Source: Pantoea sp. SOD02
Lineage (GTDB): Bacteria; Pseudomonadota; Gammaproteobacteria; Enterobacterales; Enterobacteriaceae
Direction: 5' to 3'
Assembly (NCBI RefSeq): GCF_024707505.1
Contig: NZ_CP102604.1
Span: forward strand, 1,984,001 to 2,048,000
Length of the DNA: 64,000 nt
Notes under the pieces: model-generated
What the model saw: only the letters and a program-made list of their open reading frames with translations
Told to the model about the DNA's origin: nothing
Database searches by the model: none
Shown: positions 9,908 through 18,311 of the stretch, piece after piece
Numbering within the stretch: the first letter of the stretch is position 1
How the letters are laid out: each line of letters begins with the position of its first letter
Position numbers and translations under genes: made by a program

Positions 9908-9922
9908 TAGACGACTGGTCTA
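9908..9922. promoter_or_regulatory. Operator copy 1, TAGACGACTGGTCTA
   Basis: First of three identical 15-mers (here flanked CTAGAC..GTCTAT). The arms TAGAC and GTCTA are inverted repeats around GACTG. It lies 86 bases before the DJ-1/PfpI start and resembles the operators of NemR/AcuR-type TetR repressors. Confidence 0.75.
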
Positions 9923-9948
9923 TTAGCTGTTACTTTGAATTCAAGCGC

Positions 9949-9963
9949 TAGACGACTGGTCTA
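9949..9963. promoter_or_regulatory. Operator copy 2, TAGACGACTGGTCTA
   Basis: Identical to copy 1, with a longer dyad (CTAGAC..GTCTAG). Its centre is 41 bases from copy 1, about four helical turns, so two dimers could bind on the same DNA face in front of the DJ-1/PfpI gene. Confidence 0.78.
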
Positions 9964-10000
9964 GTTTAGATGTTTAAATCCAGCAAGCAGGAGATTGATG

Positions 10001-10681
10001 ATGAAGATTCTTATGGTTTTAACCTCACACGACCAATTGGGTAATACCGGACGTAAAACCGGTTTCTGGCTGGAAGAGCTGGCCGCGCCTTACTACGCAT
10101 TCAAAGATGCTGGCGCAGAAATCACGCTGGCGTCGCCGAAAGGGGGCAACCCGCCGTTAGATCCTAAAAGCAATGAGCCCGATTTCCAGACCGAGCAAAC
10201 GCATCGTTTTGAAGCGGATGCCGCAGCAACCGCGCAACTCGCCTCTACTGTACGTCTCGACAGCGTATCGCCAGCCGATTTCGACGCGGTGTTTTACCCA
10301 GGCGGCCACGGCCCACTGTGGGATTTAGCAGAAGATCAGCACTCCATCGCGCTGATCGAAGGCTTCCTGGCCGCGAATAAGCACGTTGCGCTGGTGTGTC
10401 ATGCGCCGGGTGTGCTGCGTCACGTCAAAACGCCGCAAGGAAAACCGCTGGTAGAAGGCCGTAAAGTCACCGGCTTTACCAACAGCGAAGAGGAAGCGGT
10501 CGGCCTGACTCAGGTGGTGCCTTTCCTGGTGGAAGACGAGCTGGTTGCGAAGGGCGGTCTGTATTCGAAAGGCGCGGACTGGAGTTCTTATGTAGTCAGC
10601 GATGGTTTGCTGATTACTGGACAAAACCCAACTTCTTCAGCAGAAACGGCGCAACAGTTGATCAAGCAACTGGCGCAATAA
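10001..10681 (+). CDS. DJ-1/PfpI family protein, Hsp31/glyoxalase III-like
   Basis: 226 residues from ATG 10001, seven bases after AGCAGGAG; ATG 9998 and TTG 9995 are also in frame but too close to the ribosome site. It belongs to the class I glutamine-amidotransferase-like DJ-1 superfamily. The nucleophile elbow is ALVCHAPG (Cys133, His134), preceded by PGGHGPLWDL. Close relatives (YDR533C/Hsp31 type) convert methylglyoxal to lactate without glutathione or repair glycated groups. Two copies of a NemR-like operator precede it, and an exported hydrolase and a TetR regulator follow, fitting an electrophile-response unit. Enzyme activity is inferred from family only. Confidence 0.9.
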   Translation: MKILMVLTSHDQLGNTGRKTGFWLEELAAPYYAFKDAGAEITLASPKGGNPPLDPKSNEPDFQTEQTHRFEADAAATAQLASTVRLDSVSPADFDAVFYPGGHGPLWDLAEDQHSIALIEGFLAANKHVALVCHAPGVLRHVKTPQGKPLVEGRKVTGFTNSEEEAVGLTQVVPFLVEDELVAKGGLYSKGADWSSYVVSDGLLITGQNPTSSAETAQQLIKQLAQ

Positions 10682-10750
10682 ACGCATCGGGAGGCGAACC
10701 GCTGTCCGCCTTCTTTGTTTTGCATCGTGAAAATTGTGGAGAGAAAAATC

Positions 10751-11506
10751 ATGTTTAAAAAATCATTAACCACGTTAGCGTTAGGCGCAGTGCTGTCGGT
10801 GTATGCGCAGGCGTCACTGGCTGATCCGGTGAAAAACATTGTGCTGGTTCACGGTGCGTTTGTGGATGGCTCGGGCTGGAATCCGGTGGCACGCATTCTC
10901 GATAAAGCCGGTTATAAAGTGTCGATTGTGCAGGAGCCGCAAACTTCGCTGGCTGATGATGCGGCGGCCACCCGACGCGTTCTGGCATTGCAGCAGGGTA
11001 AATCGCTGCTGGTCGGACACAGTTACGGCGGCATGATTATCAGCGATGCGGGTAACGATCCGTCGGTTGCTGGCTTAGTGTACATTGCCGCGTTCCAGCC
11101 AGATCAAGGGGATTCGCTGTTGAGTCTGGCGAAAAAATATCCGCCCGCCGCGCAATCCATCGCCGAAACTCCTGACCATTATCTCTATTTGAAACCGGAA
11201 AAATTCCACGCTGATTTCGCCGCCGATCTGCCCGTTAAAGAGACCGACTTGCTGGCGCGCTCTCAGGTTATGCCTGCCGTCGCGGCCTTTGCTGCACCGG
11301 CCGGTGCGCCAGCCTGGAAAACCAAACCCAGCTGGGCGGTGGTAGCAACCGAAGATCGTGCGATCAATCCGCAGCTGGAACGCTTTATGGCGCAACGTGC
11401 GCATAGCAGCGTAACGGAGTTGAAAGGGAATCATGCGATTTATGCTTCACAGCCGAAAGAAATTGCGGCCGTGATCGAGAAAGCGGCACGCAGCTTATCG
11501 CAGTAG
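10751..11506 (+). CDS. Exported alpha/beta hydrolase
   Basis: 251 residues from ATG 10751 (GTGGAG upstream). Residues 1-24 are a Sec signal peptide ending near ASLADP, so the enzyme is probably periplasmic. The fold is alpha/beta hydrolase of the salicylate-esterase-like kind: oxyanion region LVHGAFVDGSGW, nucleophile elbow GHSYGG (Ser91), an acid in ATEDRAINP and a C-terminal His in GNHAIYASQP. Substrate is unknown; small esters are likely. It lies 69 bases after the DJ-1/PfpI gene on the same strand and is probably cotranscribed with it. Confidence 0.9.
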   Translation: MFKKSLTTLALGAVLSVYAQASLADPVKNIVLVHGAFVDGSGWNPVARILDKAGYKVSIVQEPQTSLADDAAATRRVLALQQGKSLLVGHSYGGMIISDAGNDPSVAGLVYIAAFQPDQGDSLLSLAKKYPPAAQSIAETPDHYLYLKPEKFHADFAADLPVKETDLLARSQVMPAVAAFAAPAGAPAWKTKPSWAVVATEDRAINPQLERFMAQRAHSSVTELKGNHAIYASQPKEIAAVIEKAARSLSQ

Positions 11507-11525
11507 TAAACGCATGTTCAGTGCA

Positions 11526-11540
11526 TAGACGACTGGTCTA
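11526..11540. promoter_or_regulatory. Operator copy 3, TAGACGACTGGTCTA
   Basis: Exact third copy of the 15-mer, including the central GACTG. It ends 20 bases before the start codon of the TetR gene, where a bound repressor would block its promoter, so autorepression is expected. Confidence 0.78.
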
Positions 11541-11560
11541 GTATTTGGTAATCTAACGCT

Positions 11561-12166
11561 ATGACTACTTCATCCCAATTGCATAGCAATGAAATCCGCG
11601 ATCACATCCTTGCCACTGGCCAACGCATTATGGCCGGCAAGGGTTTTTCGGCTGTCGGATTAAATGAAATCCTCACCGATGCCGGTGTGCCAAAAGGCTC
11701 GTTCTATCACTACTTCAGCTCGAAAGAGGCTTTTGGGGTGGATATGCTGGCGCGCTATTTCGATGATTATCTGGCTGAGCTTGATGCGACATTAAGCCAG
11801 CCAAGCCTGACGATGGCGCAGCGGCTGATGAATTACTGGCAGTTGTGGCGTGAATCGCAATCGTTCTCCGATTGTCAGGGCAAGTGTCTGGCGGTGAAGC
11901 TGGGCGCGGAAGTTGCCGATCTGTCGGATAGCATGCGCGGCACGTTACAGACGGGCACGGCCGGCATTATCGCGCGACTGGCGGAAGCGTTAGAAGCGGG
12001 TGTTGAGGAAGGTTCGTTAGTTATCGATGATAAACCGAGCCGTGTGGCGGAAAGCCTTTATCAGCTGTGGGTGGGGGCCAGCGTTATGGTGAAAATCGTG
12101 CGCAATACCAGCCCGTTTGATTCCGCCATGAGCATGACGCAAAAAATTATTCGTATTACCGCGTAG
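11561..12166 (+). CDS. TetR-family regulator, NemR/AcuR-like
   Basis: 201 residues. The N-terminal HTH ends in DAGVPKGSFYHYFSSKEAFG, the classic TetR recognition region. The C-terminal part resembles NemR/AcuR-type proteins, including a Cys pair (SDCQGKC, near residues 104-108) of the kind used to sense electrophiles in NemR. No clear Shine-Dalgarno precedes the ATG. Because the same 15-mer operator lies in front of this gene and twice in front of the DJ-1/PfpI gene, it probably represses itself and that operon, with release by a reactive aldehyde or quinone. Specific inducer unknown. Confidence 0.88.
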   Translation: MTTSSQLHSNEIRDHILATGQRIMAGKGFSAVGLNEILTDAGVPKGSFYHYFSSKEAFGVDMLARYFDDYLAELDATLSQPSLTMAQRLMNYWQLWRESQSFSDCQGKCLAVKLGAEVADLSDSMRGTLQTGTAGIIARLAEALEAGVEEGSLVIDDKPSRVAESLYQLWVGASVMVKIVRNTSPFDSAMSMTQKIIRITA

Positions 12167-12170
12167 TAAA

Positions 12171-12200
12171 AAGGGCGACTCAACTGAGTCGCCCTTGATT
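12171..12200 (+). terminator. Rho-independent terminator of the TetR gene
   Basis: An 11-bp perfect stem (AAGGGCGACTC at 12171-12181, GAGTCGCCCTT at 12186-12196) with an AACT loop, followed by GATTTTG. It begins five bases after the TetR stop codon. Confidence 0.8.
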
Positions 12201-12205
12201 TTGTC

Positions 12206-12295
12206 GGATCGCCATTGATGGCGACCAGGTGCGCATGAATGCGCACCCTACGAAAACCGCGCCAAAAAACCGTAGGGTCGCCATTTATGGCGACC
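12206..12295. repeat. Composite palindromic repeat, three hairpins, reversed orientation
   Basis: Type 1 hairpin (12206-12226, slightly imperfect), type 2 (12228-12247), a 28-base CTAC..GTAG spacer, then type 1 (12276-12295). The last 68 bases have the same architecture and spacer length as 2839-2906 but in the opposite orientation. It lies between convergent genes (TetR and transketolase). Confidence 0.88.
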
Positions 12296-12300
12296 TCAAA

Positions 12301-14292
12301 TCACAGAATCGATTTCGCCGTTTTAACCACGTTCTCAACGGTGAAACCAAACTCTTTGAACAGCTGATCCGCAGGCGCTGACTCACCGAAGGTGGTCATG
12401 CCGACGATCGCCCCGTTCAGGCCGGTGTATTTGAACCAGTAATCCGCGATACCCGCTTCAATCGCCACGCGGGCGGCAACCGCTTTCGGCAGCACGAATT
12501 CACGATAAGCCGCATCCTGCTTGTCGAAGGCGTCAGTGGATGGCATAGACACCACGCGCACCTTGCGACCTTCCGCCGTCAGCTGCTCATAAGCAGCCAC
12601 CGCCAGCTCCACTTCTGAACCGGTGGCGATCAGGATCAGCTCTGGCGTACCTTCACTGTCCTTCAGCACGTAACCACCGCGCGCCACGTTCGCCAGCTGC
12701 TCAGCGCTGCGATCCTGCTGCGCCAGGTTCTGACGCGAGAAGATCAGCGCCGACGGGCCGTCAACACGTTCGATAGCGTACTTCCACGCCACCGCTGACT
12801 CAACCTGGTCGCACGGGCGCCACAGGCTCATGTTCGGCGTCACGCGCAGGCTGGCCATCTGCTCAACCGGCTGGTGCGTCGGGCCATCTTCGCCCAGACC
12901 AATCGAGTCGTGGGTGTAGACCATGATCTGACGGATTTTCATCAGCGCGGCCATACGTGCGGCGTTGCGCGCGTACTCGACGAACATCAGGAAGGTGGCG
13001 GTGTACGGCAGGAAACCGCCGTGCAGCGCCAGGCCGTTGGCGATGGCGGTCATACCGAACTCGCGCACGCCGTAATGAATGTAGTTGCCCGCCGCGTCTT
13101 CATTGATCGGATTAGAACCGGACCACATGGTGAGGTTGCTTGGCGCCAGGTCAGCGGAGCCGCCCAGATATTCCGGCAGGATTTTACCGAAGGCTTCGAT
13201 GGCGTTCTGCGAGGCTTTACGGCTGGCAATTTTCGCCGGATTGGCCTGCAGCTGCTCGATAAATTTCTGCGACTCGCTGGCCCAGTTAGCTGGCAGCTCG
13301 TTGTTGACGCGACGTTTGAACTCCGCAGCCAGTTCCGGATGTGCAGCGGCGTAGGCCGCAAACTTCTGGTCCCACGCAGACTCTTTCGCCTGGCCGGCTT
13401 CTTTGGCATCCCACTGCGCGTAGATGTCTGAAGGGATTTCAAACGGATCGTGGTTCCAGCCCAGCTGCTTGCGGGTCAGCGCGATTTCATCGGCACCCAG
13501 CGGCGCGCCGTGCGAATCGTGCGTACCGGCTTTGTTCGGCGAACCGAAGCCAATCACGGTTTTGCACATCAGCAGCGAAGGTTTGTCGTAAACCGCTTTG
13601 GCTTCTTCAACCGCTTTCTTAATTGCGTCTGCGTCGTGACCGTCCACGCCGCGCACCACGTGCCAGCCGTAGGCTTCAAAGCGTTTAGCGGTGTCGTCGG
13701 TGAACCAGCCGTCAACGTGACCGTCGATGGAGATGCCGTTGTCATCATAGAAGGCAACCAGCTTGCCCAGCTTCAGGGTACCGGCGATGGAGCAGACTTC
13801 GTGTGAGATGCCTTCCATCATGCAGCCGTCGCCCATAAACACGTAGGTGTTATGGTCTACGATGTCATGACCCGGACGGTTGAACTGCGCCGCCAGCGTG
13901 CGCTCGGCAATGGCAAAACCGACTGCGTTCGCAATGCCCTGACCCAGCGGGCCGGTGGTGGTTTCAACGCCTGCGGTGTAACCGTATTCCGGATGCCCCG
14001 GCGTTTTGGAGTGCAGCTGGCGGAAATTTTTTAATTCGCTGAGCGGTAAATCGTAACCGCTCAGGTGCAGCAGGCTATAGATCAGCATTGAGCCGTGACC
14101 GTTCGACAGCACAAAGCGGTCGCGGTTAGCCCAGTTGGGATTGCGTGGATTGTGCTGTAAAAAGTCGAGCCACAAGACTTCAGCGATATCCGCCATGCCC
14201 ATCGGGGCACCCGGATGTCCCGAATTGGCTTGTTGTACGCCATCCATACTCAAAGCGCGGATGGCGTTGGCTCTTTCCCGGCGTGTAGACAT
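12301..14292 (-). CDS. Transketolase
   Basis: 663 residues, the length of E. coli TktA. Thiamine-diphosphate enzyme moving two-carbon units between xylulose-5-phosphate and aldose phosphates such as ribose-5-phosphate and erythrose-4-phosphate. Visible: [24 protein letters not shown], the ThDP motif GDGCMMEG onward, and [16 protein letters not shown] with the catalytic acid region. Start ATG 14292 has GGAGAA upstream. It follows derI by 29 bases on the minus strand, so it probably belongs to the apionate/erythrulose operon and consumes the erythrose-4-phosphate made there. I cannot exclude that it is instead the cell's general transketolase. Confidence 0.96.
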   Translation of the reverse strand: MSTRRERANAIRALSMDGVQQANSGHPGAPMGMADIAEVLWLDFLQHNPRNPNWANRDRFVLSNGHGSMLIYSLLHLSGYDLPLSELKNFRQLHSKTPGHPEYGYTAGVETTTGPLGQGIANAVGFAIAERTLAAQFNRPGHDIVDHNTYVFMGDGCMMEGISHEVCSIAGTLKLGKLVAFYDDNGISIDGHVDGWFTDDTAKRFEAYGWHVVRGVDGHDADAIKKAVEEAKAVYDKPSLLMCKTVIGFGSPNKAGTHDSHGAPLGADEIALTRKQLGWNHDPFEIPSDIYAQWDAKEAGQAKESAWDQKFAAYAAAHPELAAEFKRRVNNELPANWASESQKFIEQLQANPAKIASRKASQNAIEAFGKILPEYLGGSADLAPSNLTMWSGSNPINEDAAGNYIHYGVREFGMTAIANGLALHGGFLPYTATFLMFVEYARNAARMAALMKIRQIMVYTHDSIGLGEDGPTHQPVEQMASLRVTPNMSLWRPCDQVESAVAWKYAIERVDGPSALIFSRQNLAQQDRSAEQLANVARGGYVLKDSEGTPELILIATGSEVELAVAAYEQLTAEGRKVRVVSMPSTDAFDKQDAAYREFVLPKAVAARVAIEAGIADYWFKYTGLNGAIVGMTTFGESAPADQLFKEFGFTVENVVKTAKSIL

Positions 14293-14321
14293 AAGGTTCT
14301 CCAGAGGTGCGACGTCGGCGC

Positions 14322-14780
14322 TTATTTAGCGTGAGATACTTGTTCGTAGTAACCGATCTTCTCAACTTTGGCGGTTGAGCCGCCACCTTCAAACTCCGAT
14401 GCCAGCCAGGCATTCACGATGTTCTTCGCCAGCTCAGGCCCGATGACGCGCGCGCCCATGGTCATGATCTGCGCATTGTTGCTCTTGCGAGCACGCTCGG
14501 CAGAGAAGGTGTCGTGACACTGCGCTGCACGCACGCCTTCCACCTTGTTAGCAACAATCGCCACACCGATACCGGTGCCGCACAGCAAAATGCCGCGCTC
14601 AAATTCATTCTTCTGGATGGCGGTGGCGAGCGCAAATGCCACATCCGGGTACATCGGACGGTCGTTTTGCGCGTCATTGGTGTAATCCGTCACCACATAC
14701 TTTTTCTCTTCCAGCAGCTTTTTAATCACATTTTTCAATTCGATAGCCGCATCATCGGCGCCAATTGCGATAGTTTTCAT
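14322..14780 (-). CDS. derI: D-erythrulose-4-phosphate isomerase-like, RpiB/LacAB family
   Basis: 152 residues from ATG 14780, with GGAGAACGACG just upstream; a longer frame to 14846 lacks support. RpiB-family aldose-ketose isomerase: catalytic Cys67 in [11 protein letters not shown], the conserved [14 protein letters not shown], and [12 protein letters not shown]. The length matches RpiB. RpiB homologues linked to tetrose catabolism (EryI in Brucella, DerI in erythritol/threitol and apionate pathways) interconvert D-erythrulose-4-phosphate and D-erythrose-4-phosphate. The presence of the TIM-like, DAK-like and ApnO-like genes across the divergent promoter favours that role over ribose-5-phosphate isomerase, which remains possible. 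Confidence 0.85.
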   Translation of the reverse strand: MKTIAIGADDAAIELKNVIKKLLEEKKYVVTDYTNDAQNDRPMYPDVAFALATAIQKNEFERGILLCGTGIGVAIVANKVEGVRAAQCHDTFSAERARKSNNAQIMTMGARVIGPELAKNIVNAWLASEFEGGGSTAKVEKIGYYEQVSHAK

Positions 14781-14868
14781 CGTCGTTCTCCAGCAGGGTG
14801 TGCAATGACGCCTGCACGTTTGTTCAGCAGGCGAGAAGATGTTCATGGTTAGCCTGCCATAAACACAA

Positions 14869-14896
14869 TCATATGTTCAATGGTTGTTCATATGAA
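14869..14896. promoter_or_regulatory. Candidate operator pair TCATATGTTC and TTCATATGAA
   Basis: TCATATGTTC at 14869-14878 and TTCATATGAA at 14887-14896, with starts 18 bases apart. They share the core TCATATG with the element at 15061. These may be sites for the SorC regulator encoded at the end of the locus. Confidence 0.45.
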
Positions 14897-15060
14897 TTGC
14901 CTTCAGGATCGCGCCTGAATTCCTCAGGAAACCCTGCTAAACCGCCTGTGCCGCGCCGCATGGGCGCAGTAATCCGATAAATTGACCAAAATCAAATCTC
15001 ATGAAGCCGCTCACACTTTCGCGTGTTGCAGTTGAGAGATGCACAAATATCCGTGTAGTG

Positions 15061-15071
15061 TTCATATGTTC
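15061..15071. promoter_or_regulatory. Candidate operator TTCATATGTTC
   Basis: Third copy of the TTCATATG core, on the side of the plus-strand operon, 156 bases before its first start codon. TCATATGTTC is identical to 14869-14878. Confidence 0.45.
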
Positions 15072-15226
15072 GCATGACTATACCAATGTACAAGAAGACC
15101 CATCGAGGACTCGAACATGTGTCATTTACACCGTACCTCTCAGTACTCCTGCAGCCAGCGCCCCTTTGGCGTTTGGTCAACACCACATAAAGAAATGATC
15201 ACTCACGCACGTCGTGGAGGTGCGTT

Positions 15227-16561
15227 ATGAACCAACAAACAATGACGGCGGTGGAACAATCCACCATCAGAAAAATCTCCTGGCGCTTAGTGCCGTTCGT
15301 GGCGCTGATGTTCTTTATCAACTTCCTCGATCGCACCGCGATTTCGTTTGCCGGCCCCAACGGCATGACGCAAGACCTAGGCCTCACCGCGCTGCAGTTT
15401 GGCCTGGCGTCGGGCATCTTCTTTATTGGTTACATCCTGCTGGAAGTACCAAGCAACCTCGCGCTGCATAAGTTCGGCGCGCGTCGCTGGCTGGCGCGCA
15501 TCATGATCAGCTGGGGCATTGTCTCGCTGCTGTTCACCTGGGTGAGCAGTGTGGAAGGCTTGTATACGCTGCGTCTGCTGCTGGGTATCGCCGAAGCCGG
15601 CTTCTTCCCTGGCGCGATTCTCTATCTCAGCATGTGGGTGCCGGGACGTCATCGCAGCAAAATCCTGTCGCTGTTCTATCTTGCTCAGCCGCTGACGGTG
15701 GTGTTCGGTGCACCTTTAGCCGCGTCACTGATTCAGCAGCACGGCCTGTTTGGTATGGAAGGCTGGCGCGTGATGTTTATGGGTGTCTCAATTCCCGCGA
15801 TTCTGATTGGTATCGTCGCACTGTTCTGGTTGGTGGATTCGCCGCGTCAGGCCAAGTGGCTGACCGCCGAAGAGAAAACCTGGCTGACCACCGAACTGGA
15901 AGCCGAGCATCAACAGAAGCAGGGCCATCAAAAACACAGCCTGCGTTCGGTGATGGGTAACGGCCGCGTGTGGATGTTGTGCCTGATTTACTTCGGCTTT
16001 ATTTATGGCCTGTATGCGCTGGCGTTCTTCCTGCCGACCATCATCGCGGGCTTCCAGCAGCAGTTTGGCACCATCTTTAACGTGATGCAGAAAGGGCTGA
16101 TTACCGGCGTGCCGTACCTGATCGCGGCGGTGGTGATGTTCTTCTGGTCGAAAGATGCCACACGTCGCGGCTGCAAAACCTGGCACATCGCCATTCCGGC
16201 GCTGGCAGGCGGCATCAGCGTGCCGCTGGCGCTGTATATGGATTCGCCGTTCACCACCATCATGGTGATTGCGATTACTGCCAGCTCCATCTTCGCCGCG
16301 CTGCCGAACTTCTGGACCTTACCGACGCAATTCCTGACCGGCGCATCTGCCGCCGCAGCCATTGCCTTGATCAACACCTTAGGAAACGTAGCGGGCTTCT
16401 CTGCGGGCTACATCACCGGCGCACTGCATGACGCCACCAACAGCTACGCCTTGCCGATGTTTGTGGTAGGTGGATTCATGCTGCTGTCCGCGTTCCTCAT
16501 GCTGTTACTTAATCGCCGTCGCTCGCCGTCTCAGCCGACCTCTTTAGCTCAGGAGCATTAA
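15227..16561 (+). CDS. MFS transporter, anion:cation symporter family
   Basis: 444 residues with 12 predicted membrane helices. ACS-family signatures are clear: NFLDRTAISFAGP in helix 1, GYILLEVPSNLALHKFGARR after helix 2 and RLLLGIAEAGFFPGAILYL in helix 4. ACS members usually import organic or sugar acids with protons. It is the first gene of the operon leading to DAK kinase, TIM-like, xylose-isomerase-like and ApnO-like genes, with its stop two bases from the next start. The likely cargo is D-apionate or a related four- or five-carbon acid, inferred from context only. Confidence 0.93.
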   Translation: MNQQTMTAVEQSTIRKISWRLVPFVALMFFINFLDRTAISFAGPNGMTQDLGLTALQFGLASGIFFIGYILLEVPSNLALHKFGARRWLARIMISWGIVSLLFTWVSSVEGLYTLRLLLGIAEAGFFPGAILYLSMWVPGRHRSKILSLFYLAQPLTVVFGAPLAASLIQQHGLFGMEGWRVMFMGVSIPAILIGIVALFWLVDSPRQAKWLTAEEKTWLTTELEAEHQQKQGHQKHSLRSVMGNGRVWMLCLIYFGFIYGLYALAFFLPTIIAGFQQQFGTIFNVMQKGLITGVPYLIAAVVMFFWSKDATRRGCKTWHIAIPALAGGISVPLALYMDSPFTTIMVIAITASSIFAALPNFWTLPTQFLTGASAAAAIALINTLGNVAGFSAGYITGALHDATNSYALPMFVVGGFMLLSAFLMLLLNRRRSPSQPTSLAQEH

Positions 16562-16562
16562 T

Positions 16563-18308
16563 ATGACGTACCTGTTTAACCAACCTTCAGCCTTTGCCGC
16601 TGAGCTTATCGAAGGCTTTGTTGCCGCCAACGCCGATAAAGTCCGTCAGGTCGCCGGAGGCGTGGTGCGCAGCACCCGCAGCCAGCCCAATACGGTGGCG
16701 GTGATTGTGGGCGGCGGGTCCGGTCACTATCCGGCGTTCGCCGGGTTGGTTGGACAAGGTCTGGCGCACGGCGCGGCGATGGGCAACTTATTTGCATCGC
16801 CGTCGGCGCAGCAGATCTACAACGTGGCGCGTGCGGCCCATAACGGCGCGGGCGTGTTGCTGATGTTCGGTAACTACGCTGGCGATGTGCTGCACTTCGG
16901 CCAGGCCTGCGAGCGTCTGCGCGCGGAAGGCATCGCTTGTGAAGTGCTGGCGGTAACCGACGATATCTCCAGCGCGGGTAAAGATGAGCTGGAGAAGCGT
17001 CGCGGTGTGGCAGGCGATCTGTGCGTGTTCAAAGCCGCCTGCGCCGCAGCTGAAGCGGGTCACGATTTATCACAGGTGTTGCAGCTGGCACAGCACGCGA
17101 ATAACCGCACGCGTACATTTGGCGTGGCGTTTTCCGGTTGCAGCTTGCCAGGCGCTTCGCATCCGCTGTTCGAAGTAGAAAAAGGGCGCATGGCGCTGGG
17201 ACTCGGCATTCACGGCGAGCCGGGGATCAAAGAGACCGACATGCCAAGCGCGGATGAGCTGGCCGAAATCTTCGTGGAGCGCTTGCTCAATGAACTGCCA
17301 GCCGATATCCCACAGGCCGAAGGTCAGCGCGTGGCGGTGATCCTCAATGGGCTGGGCTCGGTGAAATATGAAGAGCTGTTTGTCGTTTATCGTCGCGTTG
17401 CACAACTGCTGGAGGCGGCTAAGCTGCAGGTGGTTGAGCCCGACGTCGGTGAGTTTGTCACCAGCTTCAATATGGCCGGTGCGTCACTGACGCTGATGTG
17501 GCTGGACGATCAGCTGGAAACTTTGTGGCGTGCGCCGACCAATACGCCCGCTTACCGTAAAGGCAGCGTATTGGTGGCCGAGCCGTTAAGCGCCTCAGAG
17601 TTGGTTGAAAGCACGGAAGAAGCCTTGCCATCAGCTACAGCCGAATCGCAAGAGAGCGCGAAACGCGTGCTGCAACTGCTCGAAGCAGTGGCAGAAATGT
17701 TACAGCGTAACGCTGAGCGTCTTGGCGATATCGATGCGGTGGCCGGCGACGGCGATCACGGTATCGGCATGGAGCGCGGCGTACTGGGCGCGGTTGAGAA
17801 GGCGCGTGAAGTTGCGGCGCGTGGTGCCGGTGCGGGCAGCTTGCTGTGCCGCGCGGCGGATGCCTGGGCCGATAAAGCCGGTGGCACCTCGGGCGCATTG
17901 TGGGGCGTGGCGCTTACCGCGTTGGGTACCGCGCTTGGCGATCGTCAAACGCCAGATGCGCAGCGCGTGGCCACCGGCGTACGTGAAGCGAAAGAAGGCA
18001 TCATGCACTTTGGTAAAGCGCGCGTCGGCGATAAAACCATGGTTGATGTGCTGGTGCCGTTTAGCGACAGCCTGAACGAAGCGGTTGCCGCTGGCGCGTC
18101 GTTAACCGACGCCTGGCTGAAGGCTGCGCAGGTGGCCGATAAAGCTGCGCAGGACACCGCGCAGCTGGTACCAAAAATGGGGCGCGCGCGTCCGCTGGCA
18201 GAAAAAAGCGTTGGCACGCCGGATGCCGGAGCGATTTCGCTGGCATTGATCGTCAATACCGTCGGCGATCTGCTAAAAGAACACAGTGCCTCTGAACAAG
18301 GAGCTTGA
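16563..18308 (+). CDS. lerK: L-erythrulose kinase-like, fused DhaK-DhaL (DAK family)
   Basis: 581 residues, an ATP-dependent single-chain dihydroxyacetone-kinase family protein. The DhaK part (about 1-330) has GGGSGHYP and the covalent substrate-binding His217 in GLGIHGEPG. The DhaL ATP-binding part (about 365-575) has GDGDHG at residues 395-400 and the DKAGGTSGALWG segment. Such kinases phosphorylate dihydroxyacetone, or in tetrose pathways L-erythrulose to L-erythrulose-1-phosphate (LerK). The directly following TIM-like isomerase and the divergent RpiB-like gene make the erythrulose role the better fit. There is no PTS DhaM partner. A glycerone kinase role cannot be excluded. Confidence 0.85.
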   Translation: MTYLFNQPSAFAAELIEGFVAANADKVRQVAGGVVRSTRSQPNTVAVIVGGGSGHYPAFAGLVGQGLAHGAAMGNLFASPSAQQIYNVARAAHNGAGVLLMFGNYAGDVLHFGQACERLRAEGIACEVLAVTDDISSAGKDELEKRRGVAGDLCVFKAACAAAEAGHDLSQVLQLAQHANNRTRTFGVAFSGCSLPGASHPLFEVEKGRMALGLGIHGEPGIKETDMPSADELAEIFVERLLNELPADIPQAEGQRVAVILNGLGSVKYEELFVVYRRVAQLLEAAKLQVVEPDVGEFVTSFNMAGASLTLMWLDDQLETLWRAPTNTPAYRKGSVLVAEPLSASELVESTEEALPSATAESQESAKRVLQLLEAVAEMLQRNAERLGDIDAVAGDGDHGIGMERGVLGAVEKAREVAARGAGAGSLLCRAADAWADKAGGTSGALWGVALTALGTALGDRQTPDAQRVATGVREAKEGIMHFGKARVGDKTMVDVLVPFSDSLNEAVAAGASLTDAWLKAAQVADKAAQDTAQLVPKMGRARPLAEKSVGTPDAGAISLALIVNTVGDLLKEHSASEQGA

Positions 18309-18311
18309 AGC

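Larger units (their letters stand above)
14781..15226. promoter_or_regulatory. Divergent control region of the apionate-type locus
   Basis: 446 bases without a credible gene; short frames here lack ribosome sites. It separates derI-transketolase (minus) from the MFS-lerK-lerI-oiaC-apnO operon (plus), so must contain both promoters. It carries three copies of a TTCATATG-type element, listed separately. A strong ribosome site, GGAGG, precedes the MFS start at 15227. Confidence 0.6.

Noticed and set aside
12301-14292. Split two-subunit transketolase of an apulose-phosphate pathway
   Set aside because: The protein is a full-length, 663-residue transketolase, not the paired short subunits used for apulose-4-phosphate.
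14322-14780. Housekeeping ribose-5-phosphate isomerase B
   Set aside because: Possible by sequence alone, but the adjoining kinase, TIM-like isomerase and ApnO-like gene make the erythrulose-phosphate role more likely.
16563-18308. General dihydroxyacetone kinase for glycerol metabolism
   Set aside because: No glycerol dehydrogenase, DhaM or glycerol facilitator nearby; operon context points to L-erythrulose.
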